Positions 31,901 to 45,100 of a stretch of 64,000 bases of DNA are shown piece by piece. The DNA comes from Paralvinella palmiformis (taxonomy: Eukaryota; Annelida; Polychaeta; Terebellida; Alvinellidae), in NCBI GenBank assembly GCA_025642065.1, contig JAODUP010001265.1, forward strand, positions 1 to 64,000, read 5' to 3'. Each line of letters starts with the position of its first letter. The stretch's first letter is position 1. Made by a program: the position numbers and the translations under genes. The notes beneath the pieces are model-generated. The model saw nothing but the letters and a program-made list of their open reading frames with translations, made no database searches and was not told where the DNA came from.

Positions 31901-32216
31901 GCTTCATCACCTTGTCTTAATGGCGGAAGGTGTATAGATCTAAATGATGGTTATAGCTGTCAGTGTGTTCAGGGATATACAGGTATGGTATTAATGCAGT
32001 AAGATAATGTGGTTTATATAGATTAATATATGGTTTTATTGGTTATGGTGCTGATAATGATGATGATGATGATGATGTTGATGCTTAAACATAAATACTG
32101 TACACAAGCACTCAAATAAGCAAGCAGAAAAATAGGTCAACACACGTGTAAACGTATAGATAATGGGATTAGTGAAATTTTTATATCTCAGTGGACACAC
32201 ACAGTCACACTCACAT

Positions 32217-32307
<91 letters not shown>

Positions 32308-35300
32308 ATAATGACAGAAGAAACTGTGGTATAAGCAAAAGGTGACATTTTAAATACTTCAGTAGAGAGATTTAATATAAATGAATGACCTAATGATATA
32401 AAATACAATTGACAGCATATTGACTGAGTTCTAATGATATATACATTGTTAATTGATTTCTATTAATTATTTTCAGGTGTTAACTGCGAGACTCAGGTAA
32501 ATGAGTGCTCCATTTTCCAACCGTGTAGAAATGGAGCAACGTGCATTAACCTCATTAATGGCTTCAGGTGTCTTTGTGTGCCTGGATGGACAGGTATGTT
32601 AGATGTGTAAGTGTGTGCATGTTTATGTGTTTGTTTGTTTGTGTGTGTGTGTCTAATTATTCATTCTCAAATATACATATAAATTATGAAATGCAGTTGT
32701 ATACATGATAGGTGTTCTGGGATAGCTCCTTCTCTATGGCCCACCCTGGTGGCCTCCAGTCCTGTTTCCCGAATCCCACGAAGGTTCTTCATCAAGTTCC
32801 CATGGTAGCTGTCCAACCCCTGCTAAGGATAGACTGGGCCCAGATTTTACTTTTATTAGAGATGTCTATGTCACTGAGTATACTTGAGGTAAAATGAACA
32901 ATGAAACATATGCCAAAGATTTACCTTGAGTTCTACAAAGCTCTGTGGAAGAAGTTGTTTTATAGAATATTGTAAATTTTATCTTGCTAAGATACAGAAG
33001 TTTAGTGATAATAAATCATCCTGTTTCTCGTTATGTCTGGGTTTGGGATATGATTATGAGAGGGTTAAGGAATGGTAAATTTCCTATTAGAGACACCTAC
33101 ACTAGGTAAATCTCCCACACTATAGCAAATATGGATGCCTATATAGATCAGCCATTAGCTGGAATGCAGACATCGGAGCCACTCCAGTGTGTCATTCTTC
33201 CTGTCGTGAAGCAACAACAAATCTGGGATGAGCCTATTCCAGAAGCTCCATAGAAATGTTTACTCAGGGCCCTTTTACCTTTTGCCAGAACAACATGACC
33301 TTCACCTCCACCATGACAAAGTTGGAACAGGAAGGAGGGAAATGGAAGACCATCATTGAGGAGTTTGACCCAACCCCTCTATACAAAACATTTCGAACAA
33401 CCGAGGATCCCAGTGGAGATTCTGGAGCTGTTCGAACGGTCAGAACGACTAAAGACAGATAGGCTATTCTTCTGACAAACTACTCGGGTGATCTGGAATT
33501 ACCTCCGTGGATGGCAGATGGATGTACCTGAAGGGCATCCCCTAGGCCCAGACCAAAGAGCTTTCTTGGAGGGTGCATGCCACCAGATTTCCAGAAATCT
33601 CGACCAAGGTCACTATTGGGGCTTTTCATGCATGTCAGTATGTGGAGATACCCCAAAGATCACATATTCATTCATATGCCCGCCAATATGAGTTATCAAA
33701 AGTGTTGCACCCTCGATAAAGACCATATCAAAGGGCTGCCGAGATAAATGGTCTCTGGCTGAGACACCAAAGCTCACCATCACACACGAAGCCTCAAAGT
33801 CAGCCTGGTTCTGCCAGAACTGCACCGGTTGCTGTTCCATGTCTTTACCAGGATATCAGACTTGACATAAGGTAACCTTTAGTTTTGGAACACATTCCTA
33901 AACTCAGTTTGAAATGCTTCTGCAGTTTATGTTGTTGTTGCGGAGCAACAGAGCTGTAAATTGTTTGTGGCTTCATAACATGTTTCAAGCACCGAACAAT
34001 GTTCAAAGCAAAACCAGGAGCCTCAAACCTGCCACCATTTGGCTACGAGTCCTATGCTCTAACTGACTGTGCCATCACATCTCATTTGGTGATATTAGCA
34101 CCATTCTAGTCAAACATTCCAAGTCCAAGTGCCTCCGGGATGGAATGGTAAATGATTTGAAGATCATCATCAGCGATGATAGTGGAACATTTCTCGACAA
34201 GTTTCTCTGGTACTAGAAATTATATGAGAATATATGTATTTATGACCTCGAGAAGTGTGAAGGCACAGGGGACTGCAGACCTAAAGATTATGCAAAAAAC
34301 CCTACATGGACATCCAGGTTGGCCTCTGTATCCACAAGGCTTGTTACACCATGACTGCTGCCCTTATGGTAGACATTGAGAGGCACAAGGACATGACAAG
34401 GACAGTTATCACAAAAACAGGAATGGCACAAATGAAGACTGACGCATAATTATCACTGATGGCAGCATTGCCATTGGCAGAACTATGGGGGGGGGGTGAG
34501 GTATCGATAGCTTGCAGAAATCTACTTTTCCTGGAGACAGCATTCGTATTATTAATAGGACAGATAATGAGCTATTTCAGATCGGATGGCTTGGCCATGC
34601 GAATTTATAAATGTGACGTGTGGGCGAGACGCTTAAAATTATATGTGAATTTGCACATGATGTTCTGATTGGATCGCTGACTGATCCGACTACAATCCAG
34701 GATGCAGTTACTAGAAACATGCTGATACTAAAATATCTCCTCTTATCAATTGTTGGTTTTTACAAACCCTAATATTGGCACTTCTCTTGGCAAACACGTC
34801 TAAGGGTCTCACAGCCAACAAGGAGCAACATTTAGATATGCTAGAGCTTGCACCTACAATATATATGACTGCACCATTGAAGACTATATCAACATCCACG
34901 TGCACCTAATCACGTATTATACTTAATATAATGACATCATCTCAGCACCGAACCTGGCTAGCAGGGTCCTGTGGGTTTTCGTTAACAGAAGCAAGCAATA
35001 TACACTGAAATAAAGGGGGAGTGTGGGTCCCGGTGCTGGGCAATAAACACTTTTCCCAATTTGTACAACTGTATCATCGTGTGTATACTTGTACAGATAC
35101 TACAGTGAAGGAAACACCAAAAATAACTCCTACTGTAAAGATAACATAAAGAAAAGTGTGTGTGTGTGTGTGTGTGTAGAAGAGTGCAGATATCTGACTA
35201 TCTGACATTATTTATCTTAACTGTTAACCATTACTAACAATGTTTAACCAACAGGTGTCACATGTGACGTTAACATCAATGAGTGTGACCCTAATCCATG

Positions 35301-38300
35301 TAATAATGGACAGTGTATTGATGCTATTGGCTCATATCGCTGCAATTGTTATCCTGGATATACAGGTATGTTATTATGATAAAGTACATCTATCCACCGA
35401 TATACCTGACATTTAGTCTCGATAAAAACATTTGACAAGATGGGAGATTAATAACCAGTATTTCTGTTAACAGCATAGAATAAATTAACTGTTATTCAAA
35501 AGTTTATTCAGGTATACTGAAATTAGTTCTGGGTGCCAGCTTCATTTATGTATATTTAAGTATTGATGATTAGTGATAAAACACATTGGTTCACTTATCT
35601 TAAATACTAAATTTAATTTGATCGCTGATAAATGAGGATAACTTACCATCTTCATTATATGCTGTCTCTGAAAACGGTCTTGTCTAATTTCATATAAAAA
35701 TGTCTTCCCTTTTAAAGCCGGATATAAACTATTTTATTTCAAATTGGTGACGTGGAAAGAGTTTGTTCTTGCCTGCCACCCGCACTGTGATTTGCGTATG
35801 GATATTTGGAGTAGGGCATCTAATTAGACGGAACTTTAATTATTTTAATTATTGCTTTAATGAAAATCTTGCCAGACACACATCAGAAAATTGGTGGTGT
35901 GTCTGTTCACTGACGTGATGGACGTGAAAAGGTCAATGGCTTAAAAATGTCCAGATTAAAAATAATCAAAAATAGTCCAAAATATACAACTTGGCGTGCC
36001 TTATGTAGTAATGATGTTTCTCATACAAATGTCGAGGGATAATATAATTTTTAGCTGTTTAATAGTGAGCAAAGATTATGGGAGATGTTTCCGATATAGG
36101 GGTACAGCAGCATGAAGACAAAAATGTGATTAATTCTGGCTAATGTAATTTGTAAAATGTTTGTTGTTTTCTTTAACGTGCCAAGTTTTATGATTATTGG
36201 TCGATGCTTTCTGATAAGCCATAAAATATTATGCTATTATTTAAACATCAGAGTTTAAGAATTCTTAATTTTTACACGTTTTGTTCTGTTGTGTCTAATT
36301 GTAATGATTGAGAATTTGCTACATAGAATGACTAATATCATAATGCATTTTATAATATATACTGGTCGAATACTGATACGTTATGATGTATCTAGGCGTC
36401 AACTGCACTGAGGATATCAGAGAGTGTGAGCCTAATCCGTGTTTAAATGGTGGTGCATGTATCGAGCCCATTCCTGGTACATACCAGTGTCAGTGTCCTC
36501 CAGGTGTGACTGGCTCCAACTGTGAGTTTGCCAGCTACGCAACATTTACTGGCAGTAACTTCATCCTCCGGCCAAATCCTTCAGGCATGCTGCGACTCAC
36601 AAGACGTAAAAGACAAGTTGATATAGGTAAGAATGGATACGTTTGTGTATCATATTTTTGTGTGTGTATTTGATTACCTTTTTTATCAATGATTATAATA
36701 TCAATAGCAGTTATATATTGATTTAGTTCAGTTGACAGTGTTATGTAAATCTATATATTTATTAAATTAATTCAATGAGTTTTATGCATCGATTGCTTAC
36801 CTTTAATATACAGTCAAGTCCTGCTAATTGGAAACTGTTCAAAATCAGAATAGTTAATAGTTGCCAGATTTTTTAATTTGATCGCAATCCAGTTTTTTTT
36901 AGTTTGACATCGTAACCTTGTTGACAGCATTAGTGCCGGAATCTAGTTTTCAATTTGTTTTAATGATATCTTAATAATTGAATTGTTACTATCTGAAAAT
37001 TTTATTGCTTCATTTGATAGGGATATCTTATTTTGTTGAACAACTAAAATGACATTTGTGGAAGAGCTTTCTGTTTGTTAGGGCATTTAATTTGGATTTC
37101 TATGGTAGATCGTATTTGCATAAGATCAAATTAAGTTCAAAGTCATGATTAAGTGAAATAGAAAAAAAGTGCAATCATCACAAAAGATTTGATGATGAAC
37201 TAGTTTGGACATATTGATTAATCCAATTAGTAAGTAAATATGTGAAATAGTTAACTTTGACCTTGCCAAATTTTTGATTTGATTGATCTCACGCTTTATG
37301 AGGTCTGTTCATAGATGTGTATCAATTTGACAGATGGCCTAAAATTAGAATAAAAACCTTGCGTTTTAATCTTTGATGCAATTTTCAAATTATTCATCTT
37401 TCTGATATGTTTTTAATTTAATTTGTGAAAAAATATCTGCTTCATTACATTTCCATTTCCAAATAGTTTCTTCTGCGAAAGTTTTTCTTGCTAAAACATC
37501 TGTTAGCTTAAAACATATGATAATCTTATGGAAAGTAGACTGGGTCAAGCATCAACTCCCAATTGAAGTTATGAATTTGTTGCAATGCTGTCTATGTGGT
37601 GTGTAATCAAGTATTGTCTTAGTAGATCAAAGGCTGAGCTGTGTAAAAGGTTGTCTAATAAACTCCGTAAAGGTCTCATATACACCATGAAATTGTACCT
37701 ATCCACTACAAGCCATAACTATGTACATGTGATGATTGTAAACATTTCAAAATGTGTAAGAATTGATACAAACACTTAGTTCAGGGTTCCCACTCAACTG
37801 GATAAACAAGAGAAACAGGGAAACTGAAAAATGTCTGGGAAATGATGGAATTTGAAGCGGTATGATGCATTAATGTCTAGGACTATATGTTTTTTTCCTG
37901 TTTTCTGTCTGGTAGGAAACTTGGTTTGCTATTTAGAGCCTAATTTTGCCATGTCTGAATACAACAGTATACTGAATTTTGTCAGAAAATGTTGTATTTG
38001 TGCCAGGGAAATGCCTTTTTAATGTGTGTTTGATCATGTATATATTTTGACATCATTTACAATTTATGCGAACATGTTTGTATTAGTCCTGAAAATTATT
38101 TTTAGATGAAAGTGAACTGTTCCTTTAATGTGCCACTTCAGTGCAGTGTGTTAGGTAATGGCTTTCAACATTGTCAGGCGACTCAGGCCACAACACATTT
38201 GGTAGCTGAAAGTGTTATTGTGAAAATTATATGTTCCTGTTTGGGAATTTTTAACTTTGTCAAATGTATAAATGGTGGTACGAGGAAATGTATTTTCAAG

Positions 38301-41300
38301 GAAATAATGACATTTAACCAAATTGTGGGATTTCTCATTTTCCGGATTTACAGGACATGATTGTATTACAGCATCTTAAGAATATGCATCTGATCATACT
38401 ATTTAGTAGTACTACTACTATTACTACTACTACTACTAATAATAATAATACCACATAAGTATGTTCTACTTGTAATTTGTTTTGTTGCTAGTATCCTGTA
38501 GTCTAATGTCACCTTGGTCTTGGCGTAACTGTTGCATGAATCAATCATCGTTATTACATACCTCTGTCTACCTTCACCGATTCCGTTCACCTCTGTTTAC
38601 CTGTATAGCTGCATATCACTAGTTCCCTGTATACTAAGTGTCTTTCTGTTGTTTTGTGGCCTGTGTGTTGCAGTGCACCACATCTCAATTCCAGATAACT
38701 ACGATCCTACAAACAACACCGATCCATTACAGATCGACTTTACCGTTCTTACCACAGTCACCGATGGTATCATCCTCTTCTCATCAGGGGTAAGTTATGC
38801 TATCTAGATCTGAAGCACTAATGCCACCTATCCATGTGCTTGTTTTAATACTTATATTGATGACTTTTCTATACTTTTTTGAAAATCTTTTGGAAGCCTT
38901 TATAATCGTGATTGTGATCTTCTTGCATATTTTTCAATCACAAATAACCTCCATTGTTATTATTTTTCTTTGTACTAGTATTGATAATGTATTTTGTGGC
39001 AGCAATAATCATAGATTATAAATCAGGTGTGTCAATGTATTTTAAGCCGGTATACATATTTTTAATCAACATCGACCAGGAGTTGTTTTGGTCCTATAAA
39101 GGTACAATTTTGGCCACTAGCAATAGCAATATATTTTGAGTCAGTGATATTAATGTATTTTGGGCCAGTATTACTAATGTACTATGGAACAATGTTAGTA
39201 ATAGTAGTAATGTTATCATTGTATTAATGGAATACTGTGTTCTGTGTAGTAATGTATTGACCCGGAGCATTAGTTTTGTAATCCTTGTATGTGTTAGTTT
39301 TAGGTAATTTCAGCCAATCGTTCATCTTCATCTATTTTTCAGGTTGACAAGAAGGGCAACCTTCAACATCTTGTAGTAGAGCTCGTTTCCACCAGCTTAC
39401 ACGTATCTGCGTCATTTGGACGAGAGACGCTCTCGCTGGTCCTACCTTTGACGCTTACCCAGAGGGCATTTTAGAGGCGAACATCAGCATTATAGTAGGT
39501 CGAGGCCATTTGGAAATCATCAACAGTGACTGCGAAGAGGGCGTGTGTTCAGTGAATGGAACAACCAAATCACAGCAGGCAAACCTGGTGCTGGATGGTT
39601 CGCTGTACATCGGAGGCTTACCTAAGCTGACGCCGTTCATCCGCAGCAAACTACACACCATCAATTATTATAGGGGGTGTCTTGGTGTAAGTAAACAGTT
39701 AGAGGTCACTGAGTATAACAGCTAGTACTAAGTCCTAGTACGTTCTAAATCTATACAGTATCTCGTCATATAATAAATAGATCTCTTTATACTGTTTTAT
39801 TTATGCATGAATATGTTATATATTTATGTTAATTAGCAGTTTAAGTGCTTGTTTTGATGTTGATGATGATGAATTTCCCTAAGTTAGCTTCCATCCATTT
39901 TAAATTGCAGGACTTTAAAATCAACAATGAGTCTGTTAACTTCGGCACAGTTTCTCCATATGCCAGTCTGGTGATGCCCGGTGACTTAGCGACAGATATT
40001 TATCCTAAGCCAGGCTGTGACATTCATGAACCGTGTAAGGTTGATTACTGCCAGAATGATGGCAGGTGTGTGGATCTGTGGACGGAGAAGATCTGCGAGT
40101 GTCCCATCGGATTTACAGGGCAACCATTGCCAGAACCAGGACATAGCCGAGTTCGCAGCCAAAAGCTTCCTACATTTTGCAGGCCAACAGGAGATCAGCG
40201 ATATCCAGTTTAAGATCTCGATACAAGAACCTTCCGGTCTCTTGCTGTATACAGTAAGCAGTTGTCTTGATTAACTCAACGTATTTTCACCGATCATTAA
40301 TCATCGTTCTTCTGGATCTGACAATAGTACTGGTAGCTTATATCGCTACATACCATCAGATAATAGGATAAAAGCTCAATGTTCCCTAAGACTATGGGAT
40401 GTTTTGTACTCGAGTAAATATCTTTGTTTTGATCAACTCATTTCTACGTCTAAACAGCAAAAATATTACACAAAGTTCGAGTTTCTGAAAGATTTGCCAT
40501 ATTCTGGATTACTCTGGTTTATGATTTACTTTTACATTGATATTAATATTCAGTTATAGATGATTGTCTGGCCATCAGCGAAAAGGTAACCAACAGACAT
40601 ATCACTGTCAGCCTAATCCAAGATGGTGACAGGTCAGTTCCACTTCGAAATTATTTCAGTTATTTCTACAGTAAATCGATCTTCAAGCCTAGAAACGTTG
40701 ACGGTTTAAACTAGTTATAATTCCACTAACTGAGAAATACATAAATAGTTTGAACTTTGTGGAGTTCTACCCGAAGACTGATTTATTGTAGAAATAACTG
40801 AAATATTTTCACAAAATGGAGCTCATCTGTCACCAATTTGGATTAGGCTGCATGGTAGCCTAATCTGCTTCTGTGTGGTGGTTCAGGTGGATCAGCACGA
40901 AAATATTAATAAAAATAATCAAAGTGAATTTTATTTCCCGGTGGTGAGTTTCAGCTGTGATTGGCGGGTTTGTGAAACAAGTAATAAAAAAACAATGGCT
41001 TAGCTGACAATATGATGAAATTGATTATTGATTAATTAATTAATAGCACAATTATTTCTAATGGGATGAAGAACATTACTCTTTATTATTTGGTAACATC
41101 CTACACATTTAATTTTCAAATTGAGCTTAGGTTGTGAATTATGTGTGTATGTACAGTCAGAATCCGTTAATCCGACAATGTTTGTCGCTTGATAATATGT
41201 CGGATAAACTAGAATGTCGGAATATCGAGTCCGTGACATACCGGTAGTCTGTGTCACACATTTTTAAATCATAAAGATATACCTCCGTATTTAAACCAAT

Positions 41301-41850
41301 ATTCAATAACCGTGCGCAATATACGGAATGGCATTGAAGCCATTGATCATTTTGATGTTGGTTAATTACAGACACTATAAAGAAATACTCACGTCACTTT
41401 GTCCATCTGATTAACTCATGATCTGCTCATTGGAAAGATCGCACATTTGAGTTTTTAATTAGCCAGGAATGATTATGATTGGCTATTAGATAGCCACAGG
41501 CAATGGAAGCATCGTGTGTCTGTGTGTATGGTCGAGGATGATTGTAATTGGTTTAGATATAGCAATTATCACAGGTGGCCAGGTTAATGAACACATTGTT
41601 GGTGTGTCTTGCATGACTGAAGCAGTGGAAATATTTGGCAACATTTTCGTGTTGTCAGATTATTGAAGTTATTTTACATTGAAATGTCACATCTGGTTCA
41701 CAAAGTGTCAGAGTCAAAACACAGAACATGATTTTGTCAGATTAAAGAGTCATTTACAATGGAGCTAAATCCGACACAGGCAGTAATGTGTCGGATGGTG
41801 GATTTGTCGGATAAACGATGTGTGGATTAATGGATTCTGACTGTGTGTGT

Positions 41851-41891
<41 letters not shown>

Positions 41892-42107
41892 CCTTGTTTT
41901 TTGTTTCAAATCACAGTTAAGTGCCAACCCATTAGCAGCTGCACTGAAAGATGGAATGTCACAAGTACACCTGATTACAACTAATGGTGATGTAGTGATG
42001 CAATCAACAAAAAATTTATCTGATGGTGACTGGTATAATATACGCATAATACTACAACGTAATCAAGTAACATTACAAGGTAGGATATCAAGAAGCTAAT
42101 ATATATG

Positions 42108-42144
<37 letters not shown>

Positions 42145-45100
42145 TAATGTTATTTCTATTTCAGAAGAGAAATTATTTTTGTTGTTATATATAACTCATG
42201 TTATATAGTTATATAGTATGTTTCATGTCTTTTAATCATATATGTGTTCCTTATTCATCTCATTTATATATCTGTTATTATTATTATTATTATTATTATT
42301 AATATTATTATTATTATCATCTTTTTCATAAGTTGATGTATCAAGTTTGATATACGTCGTAATAAGTTATTTAATCAAGAAGAATCATTTTACAGATTTG
42401 ATAAATCCTCATTTATGTGTTTGTTTTTAAATAGTTTTGATGATGATGATGTTGAGGATGATCGTCTATCGTAAATGATTACATTTTTAGGCATCATAAA
42501 AAGTTTTATACGTAGAGTATACTGTTCTGTATTACCATCTCAATAATTCCACGTGAAATCATTCCCCAAATGGGACACTTAACTCCAAACACTTTTATTT
42601 TGTTGACATTTGTTATAAAAGCATAAAGCCTACTACGATGGTGGCTGAAGGATTAAAAGGACTGCATTTGGCGCATTATATTATTTGACGTGGAATATTG
42701 GACATGCGACATTTAGTAAACTGTGATGTTGTTGATTTCAGTTTTAGATAGTCACGGCAGTATATTGGACACGAGGTCATCAGCAGTAGCTGGCTCACTT
42801 CTCGTACAAACGCCGTTATATTTTGGCCAGTTACATCCCGACTCTGTGGCGAACATGTGGAGAAACAGGCCCATAGCTCTGCCATCACTTAATAGGTAAA
42901 TACCAGAATGTTCACGATTCCAGATTTTCACTTCATCATTTACCTAACACTTCAGTTTTTTCTCATGTCTGATGGCAGTATATAATGTGTATTTATGCTA
43001 GTTGTTCGTGGTGTTACGTTTGTGTATCGTGCGATGTTTAGGCCTGTCATATAATCCTTAAGTGTGTCTTTTGATGTTTAGGCCTGTCATGTAAACTTTA
43101 CATGTCTCACATGATGCCTAGGTCTCACATAACCATTATGTGCATTATGTGAAGCCCATACTATTTGATGTTTATGTGGGTCACATGATATTTATGTCTG
43201 TGACTTGATGTTTCTGTCTATCAGTTTGCAGATCATGAATATACCTGATGTTGATTGATGTTGATTGATATTTTTGGTTGTGCCTCTTGTGAAGATTTGA
43301 TGTTGAATGTTTAATGTCATGATGTTTTCTAGTTTGATGTTTATGACGTGCCATAACAGTATGATTATTTTTTGCAATATTAGCTTCACTGGCTGCGTTC
43401 AGGAGCTGTTGTTGAACAGAAAGTCCCTGTTCATGGACAGAGCATCTGGATCAGAAGTTGGACATGATCCACCAACTGCTAAGCCTGGATGTAGCCGAGA
43501 AATTACTTGTAGGGAAGAGATTTGTGGAGCTCACGGTGAATGTCAGTCAGCCTGGGATAATTACACCTGTCAGTGTAGTGATGATTATGTTGGGGAACAT
43601 TGTCAGCAAGGTATGTATACTTAGATACAAATAGATACACACAGATACACATTCATACAGGTACAAAGATATACAGAGAGAGAAAAGACACGTAGAGGAG
43701 CATAAATACACAGAGACAAAGATTTATGGCTGACTAGGTTACAATAATAAATGTGTTTATTCGCTAAATAATTTGTGGTACTATTTTTGTTCAGATAGCA
43801 TCAACGTTTACAGTCAACGTTTACATAATTCACGGATGTATTAGTAAATTTTTCAAGTTGTTTATGTTTAAAATAAAAGAAAATCTGATGAAAGACTGAA
43901 GAGTATAACCTTTAGTGCAGTAATTAACACACAGAGAGTGGCAATTATCCATTTAAACATTTCACTATCTTTGAGGTGCCGACACACCTGTTGAAATCAC
44001 TTTCAACAATTATCTATTGGCCACAGTGTCTTATTTCCTTCAAGTGCAAACCCTACAAATGCATTTGCGCTGGGGATGCACAATAAATATATGGAATAAA
44101 TAAATAAATAAATAAATTTCCTTCATGCCTATACAGACTAGTGGTGTACCTGATCCTATGCTATCTTATGTTAAGCCCTGTCTCCGTTAATGTCTATCTG
44201 TAAAGATCCATCTGTTTCAAAATCTTTACTTAGAAGCTTTGTTATCATTTGTATAACTACTTTTCCTTTTTTTTTAATTTTCCAATTTCTGTATATTATA
44301 TTTTACATCAGTGATACAAAACTTATAATTATTAATTTATTACTACCAGGAAATCAGTCGCTTACATACGATGATAATGCACGAATAATGCAAATCGTAC
44401 AAAACATTCTTCATAGCATTGTCTTAAACGGGTTTTTGTTACAAAAGGAATAATATGTCACATAGTATACTGAATAATGTATATTCAACAAAATGTAAAT
44501 AATGATTATGTAAAATTTCAAAACTAAAATATTGACAATAATTCAATATTGTAAAATTATATGTAAAGTTCAAACATAATAAATGGTTGTGACCTTGGGG
44601 ATGTACTCTAAAGAAAATAGGAATAAATACAAATATAAAAACATATTTCACTATTCCTATACACTATCTACAACATATTATCTATCCTTGGGTGTTTTAT
44701 AACTAAAATCTTTCAACAACAATAATAACAATTGTTATCATCATCATTATGATCATCATGATGATCATCATTATTATTACTTACACACAGTGTCAGCTTC
44801 AACCTATAATGGCGAAACAAGTTACGTTGAGATGACGATAGATACTTCACTGATAGCGTTTGGCAGACAAGGATCAGCCGAGTTGAGGACTAGAGGACAG
44901 ATGGGTCGTCTAATGTTTATACAGCTCTATGGCAACGACGGCCAACCTACAGACAGTCTACAGCTACAGGTGTTTAACAGGACTGTCCAATTATCTGTAA
45001 CACTCCGACAACGTGGTACGTCCTAATTTGTTCATTCTTTCCATTTCGTATCGAATTTTAATCTCGCTGTCAGAACATGGCCCCCGTAATCTTCACATTC

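Noticed and set aside
33613..33840. Minus-strand open stretch resembling a peroxiredoxin-like protein ([20 protein letters not shown])
   Set aside because: The resemblance is confined to about 30 residues, the catalytic Cys motif is not visible upstream, and stops surround it. Kept only as part of an unidentified decayed region.
40570..40635. Possible crb exon ending in a GTCAGT donor
   Set aside because: The segment is the left arm of the fold-back element. Exon 26 joins exon 27 in phase 0 without it.
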